The translations under genes and the position numbers were made by a program. From positions 1 through 20,468 of the forward strand of contig DAORND010000051.1 of the NCBI GenBank assembly GCA_035440755.1: DNA of 20,468 nt, read 5' to 3'. Each line of letters starts with the position of its first letter. Positions within the stretch are counted from its first letter, which is position 1. Below, one piece after another: positions 13,128 through 20,468 of this stretch. Under the pieces are notes generated by a model. It searched no databases, was not told where the DNA came from, and was given only the letters and a program-made list of their open reading frames with translations. The stretch comes from Aquimonas sp002352135 (GTDB lineage: Bacteria > Pseudomonadota > Gammaproteobacteria > Xanthomonadales > Xanthomonadaceae).

Positions 13128-15974
13128 ATGAAGCCACCTTCCTCGCCAATGACCGAAAAGGGCATTGCGTCCCGACAACTAGGCGCCCACGAAGCCCAAC
13201 TGGCCCGCGCTCAGGCAGTCGCCCATGTCGGTAGCTGGCATCTCGACATTGCCACGGGCGAGCTGAAATGGAGCCAAGAAACCTGTCGACTATTTGGCGT
13301 GCCACCTGGCAGCCGAATGACCTATGACGATTTCCTCCGCGCCATTCATCCGGAAGATCGCAACAAGGTAGACACGGCCTGGCAACAAGCCATGCAAGGT
13401 CGGCCCTACGACCTCGAGCATCGCATCGTGGTCGCAGGCGAGGTCAAATGGCTACGCGAGCTGGCCGAGCTGGATTTCACAGTCGAAGGCAAACTGCGCG
13501 CAGGTGTGGGCACCGTGCAGGACATCACCGCACGCAAACAGGCCGAAATCGCGCTGGCGCAGGAGCGGCAGTTCCTCAAGTCGCTGCTGAACACCATTCC
13601 CGATCTGATCTGGCTGAAGGACCCGGAAGGGCGCTACCTTGCCTGCAATCCTCGCTTCGCGTCGCTGTACGGTCATCCGGAGCAGGACATCATCGGGCGT
13701 ACCGATCTTGATTTCGTCGATGCCGAACTGGCTGGCTTCTTTCGAAGCAAAGACCTTGCGACCATCGAAGCGGGTCAACCGACCACAAACGAAGAATGGC
13801 TGACGTTTGCTGATGGACACCGCGAACTGTGCGAGACAACAAAGACCCCGATGTTCGATAGCCACGGCGCATTGATTGGCGTACTCGGCATCGCCCATGA
13901 CATCACCGAGCGGAAAGCAGTCGAGGAAAAACTGGGCCTCGCAGCAAGCGTCTTCACGCACGCACGCGAAGCGATCGTCATCACCGATCCCGACGGCAAC
14001 ATCACCAGCGTCAATCAGGCGTTTTCTGCCATCACCGGCTATAGCCCCGAAGAGGTGATTGGCAAGAATCCGCGCCTGCTGAGCTCCGGCCAGCAAAGTT
14101 CCAGTTTCTATGCGTCCATGTGGCGGGAGTTGACTGAGCAGGGGCACTGGCATGGTGAACTTTGGAACCGTCGCAAGGACGGGAATCTGTATGCCGAGTT
14201 GCTGACCATCAGCGCGGTTCGCGATACCAGTGGTGATGTGCAGCGGTATGTCGCCCTGTTTACCGACATCTCTGAACTGAAGCGGCATCAACGGCAACTG
14301 GAGCATGTCGCGCATTTTGACGGCTTGACCGGGCTGCCCAATCGCGTGTTGTTCTCTGACCGTCTGCGCCAGGCGATGCATTGGGCACAACGCAATAAAA
14401 CCACGCTGGCACTGGCCTACATCGACCTGGACGGCTTCAAGGCCATCAATGACCGTTTGGGACATGACGTTGGTGACAAGTTGTTATCGCAACTGGCCAA
14501 CCGGTTGCACCGGTCGATCCGAGAGCAAGACACGCTGGCAAGACTGGGTGGTGACGAATTTGTGATCCTGATGCCGGACACCGGTCCGCTTCGCTCACTG
14601 ATGCCAGTGCTCCAGCATCTGCTGGAGCAAATCAGTGATGAGTTCGATCTTGAAGGAGAACGCTTGGCCGTCTCGGGTAGTCTGGGTGTAACCCTGTACC
14701 CGCAAACCGAGGAAGTGGATGCCGACCAACTGCTGCGCCAGGCAGATCAGGCCATGTATCAGGCCAAGTTGGCAGGCAAGAATCGGTATCAGTTGTTCGA
14801 TTCGGCACAGGATGCTGCGGCCCGACACCGTCACGAGCACATTCGACAAATCCGCGATGCCCTGCACCGTGGCGAGTTCCAGTTGTTCTATCAGCCCAAG
14901 GTCAACATGCGAACCGGCGAGATTATCGGTGTGGAAGCGCTGATTCGCTGGATTGACCCGGAACTCGGCATCAAGCCTCCGTCCAGCTTTCTGCCCCTGA
15001 TCGAGGATCATCCGCTGGCGCTCGAAGTCGGCGATTGGGTGTTGGAAACCGCCCTGCGGCAGATCAGCAACTGGAAAGCCGCCGATCTCCATCTTCCCGT
15101 CAGCATCAATATTGGTGCACTTCAGCTGCAACAACGGCAGTTCGTGTCGCGACTGCTGGAGCGCGTGGCCTTGCAGCCCGGCGTCAGCACCGACGACATC
15201 GAGCTTGAGGTCCTGGAGACCAATGCATTGGATGACATCGCCAAGGCATCCGAGGTCATTCGCCACTGCCAGTCCGAGGGTATCAAGGTCGCGCTTGACG
15301 ACTTCGGGACGGGCTACTCGTCTTTGGCCTATCTGAAAAAGCTCCCCGCTCACTTCCTGAAAATCGACCAGAGCTTTGTGCGCGGCATGCTGGACGATCC
15401 GGAAGACCTGGCGATTCTTGACGCGACCTTGAGTTTGGCTGGTGCATTTCGTCGGACCGCTGTTGCTGAGGGTGTAGAGAGCATCGAACACGGCGAAATG
15501 CTGCTGCGTCTGGGCTGTGAACTGGCGCAAGGTTTCGGAATTGCACGCCCAATGCCGCCAGAGCAACTCATCGAATGGCTCGATCGTTGGCAACCTCCTG
15601 CCGCCTGGTCAGCAACCCAGCCGATGTTTCGCGACGACACACCCATCCTCTATGCCATCGTCGAGCACAGAGCGTGGGTGAACCAGTTTGAAGCATTTGT
15701 CCAACAGGAAGATGCTGCGCCAGAGCTGAATGCCGAGCGCTGCCCATTCGGAAATTGGCTGACATACAAGGCGCACTTCAGACATCGTGGTAGTCCGCTG
15801 CTACCGCAGTTGGAAGAGCTGCATCACAGCCTGCACGAGTTTGCGGCCACGCTCAAAGCTCACGTCGAACGTGGCGATCGAGAAACGGCGATCCGCGGTC
15901 TCGCCAGTCTTCGTCTGATCCAAAGCAACCTCGTGGGACACCTCAACCAGTTGATCCTCGAACACGATCTCTAG
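13128..15974 (+). CDS. PAS-PAS-PAS-GGDEF-EAL-CZB bifunctional c-di-GMP enzyme
   Basis: A 948-aa protein with no membrane segment. Three PAS/PAC units cover about 26-140, 148-265 and 270-385. The diguanylate cyclase domain (about 390-555) has the active GGDEF motif (474-478) and an intact inhibitory RxxD site (465-468) five residues before it. The phosphodiesterase domain (about 570-815) has EAL (603-605), Asn661, Glu693/Glu697, DDFGTGYSS (724-732), Lys746, AEGVES (780-785) and Gln801, so it also looks active. The C-terminal about 105 residues form a CZB zinc-binding domain: His847, Cys872 (CPFGNW), His899 and His903; the C-to-H and H-to-H spacings match E. coli DgcZ. It should set c-di-GMP in response to PAS ligands and zinc or oxidants. 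The RBS before the ATG is weak; the Met at codon 8 is an alternative. Confidence 0.95.
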   Translation: MKPPSSPMTEKGIASRQLGAHEAQLARAQAVAHVGSWHLDIATGELKWSQETCRLFGVPPGSRMTYDDFLRAIHPEDRNKVDTAWQQAMQGRPYDLEHRIVVAGEVKWLRELAELDFTVEGKLRAGVGTVQDITARKQAEIALAQERQFLKSLLNTIPDLIWLKDPEGRYLACNPRFASLYGHPEQDIIGRTDLDFVDAELAGFFRSKDLATIEAGQPTTNEEWLTFADGHRELCETTKTPMFDSHGALIGVLGIAHDITERKAVEEKLGLAASVFTHAREAIVITDPDGNITSVNQAFSAITGYSPEEVIGKNPRLLSSGQQSSSFYASMWRELTEQGHWHGELWNRRKDGNLYAELLTISAVRDTSGDVQRYVALFTDISELKRHQRQLEHVAHFDGLTGLPNRVLFSDRLRQAMHWAQRNKTTLALAYIDLDGFKAINDRLGHDVGDKLLSQLANRLHRSIREQDTLARLGGDEFVILMPDTGPLRSLMPVLQHLLEQISDEFDLEGERLAVSGSLGVTLYPQTEEVDADQLLRQADQAMYQAKLAGKNRYQLFDSAQDAAARHRHEHIRQIRDALHRGEFQLFYQPKVNMRTGEIIGVEALIRWIDPELGIKPPSSFLPLIEDHPLALEVGDWVLETALRQISNWKAADLHLPVSINIGALQLQQRQFVSRLLERVALQPGVSTDDIELEVLETNALDDIAKASEVIRHCQSEGIKVALDDFGTGYSSLAYLKKLPAHFLKIDQSFVRGMLDDPEDLAILDATLSLAGAFRRTAVAEGVESIEHGEMLLRLGCELAQGFGIARPMPPEQLIEWLDRWQPPAAWSATQPMFRDDTPILYAIVEHRAWVNQFEAFVQQEDAAPELNAERCPFGNWLTYKAHFRHRGSPLLPQLEELHHSLHEFAATLKAHVERGDRETAIRGLASLRLIQSNLVGHLNQLILEHDL

Positions 15975-16065
15975 AAGCCTGCGCTGCAGTTGCCTGCAGT
16001 GAGCCCAAGGTCTTACGGGAGCGCAGCCGTTTGGGCATCACTTACGATTTGTCGAGACTATCTTT

Positions 16066-16092
16066 TTGATTATTTCAATCAACTTCTAATAT
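16066..16092 (+). promoter_or_regulatory. Possible katG promoter in an AT-rich block
   Basis: The region 16040-16100 is strikingly AT-rich against GC-rich surroundings. TTGATT (16066-16071) and TAATAT (16087-16092) could be -35 and -10 boxes, but the spacer is only 15 bp. The short inverted repeat TGATT/AATCA lies across the -35. I see no convincing four-part OxyR site. Confidence 0.3.
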
Positions 16093-16151
16093 CAAAATTC
16101 ACGCCATACCCTCCCTCTCGCGTAACCAAGAACCCTGAGGAGGGTAAGTCG

Positions 16152-18365
<2,214 letters not shown>

Positions 18366-18392
18366 TCCCCTCCCACGAGTCGGACAGAACGC

Positions 18393-18425
18393 ATCGCCGG
18401 TGGCCGGGCAACGGGCACCGGCGAT
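18393..18425. terminator. Hairpin between convergent katG and rep
   Basis: A perfect 10-bp stem ATCGCCGGTG/CACCGGCGAT encloses a 13-nt loop, in the 72-bp gap between two converging genes. There is only a short T-run on the katG side and none on the rep side, so it is a weak or factor-assisted terminator candidate. Confidence 0.5.
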
Positions 18426-18437
18426 GACGGGTTTCGA

Positions 18438-20420
<1,983 letters not shown>

Positions 20421-20468
20421 GGGCGATCGATTGGAGCCAGTACACGCGGGGCGCGGAGTCTAGCAGCC

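Noticed and set aside
16040..16100. OxyR binding site upstream of katG
   Set aside because: Expected biologically, but the four spaced ATAG/CTAT elements cannot be found; only a CTATC and scattered AT-rich matches are present.

Overview
The window is GC-rich and gene-dense. It looks like chromosome from a gammaproteobacterium of the Lysobacterales (Xanthomonadales) type. The prolyl aminopeptidase has its catalytic residues at the positions reported for the Xanthomonas campestris enzyme (Ser110, Asp266, His294). Secreted proteins with Cys-rich beta-sandwich repeats and a C-terminal Trp/TM/Arg tail, and c-di-GMP enzymes with many sensor domains, also fit that group. The lineage is an inference; no rRNA or other phylogenetic marker is present.

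Layout. (1) 1-636: a divergent heavy-metal resistance pair, the start of a CadA/ZntA-type P-type ATPase (minus, cut by the window edge) and its CadR/PbrR-type MerR regulator (plus), sharing a MerR-type operator with a 19-bp spacer. (2) 637-959: no gene, ending in a strong terminator. (3) 960-3627: a minus-strand operon of three exported proteins. In transcription order they are a jelly-roll-like protein with a C-terminal dockerin-like module, a small single-domain cohesin-like protein, and a cohesin-like protein with two beta-sandwich repeats and a C-terminal sorting/anchor tail. A terminator-like hairpin lies between the second and third genes. (4) 3874-4818: prolyl aminopeptidase. (5) 5050-7716: a class III aminotransferase and the ribosome-assembly GTPase ObgE, plus strand. 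(6) 7988-15974: a plus-strand signalling block. A FIST-domain sensor, a soluble histidine kinase and an HDOD response regulator are translationally coupled through two 4-nt overlaps. A 415-nt gap carrying a 163-nt near-palindrome follows, then a stand-alone receiver, an exported esterase-fold protein and a PAS3-GGDEF-EAL-CZB c-di-GMP enzyme. (7) 16152-18365: an exported catalase-peroxidase. (8) 18438-20420: Rep helicase, minus strand and convergent with katG.

Two regions stand out. The secreted operon appears to encode both halves of a cohesin-dockerin pair plus a cell-surface anchor, so it could be a small self-contained surface assembly. The FIST-kinase-HDOD set resembles NosP-type nitric-oxide or small-ligand sensing arrangements, in which a separate FIST protein controls a kinase encoded beside it; here it sits close to an intact c-di-GMP synthase/phosphodiesterase with a zinc-sensing domain and to a periplasmic peroxidase.
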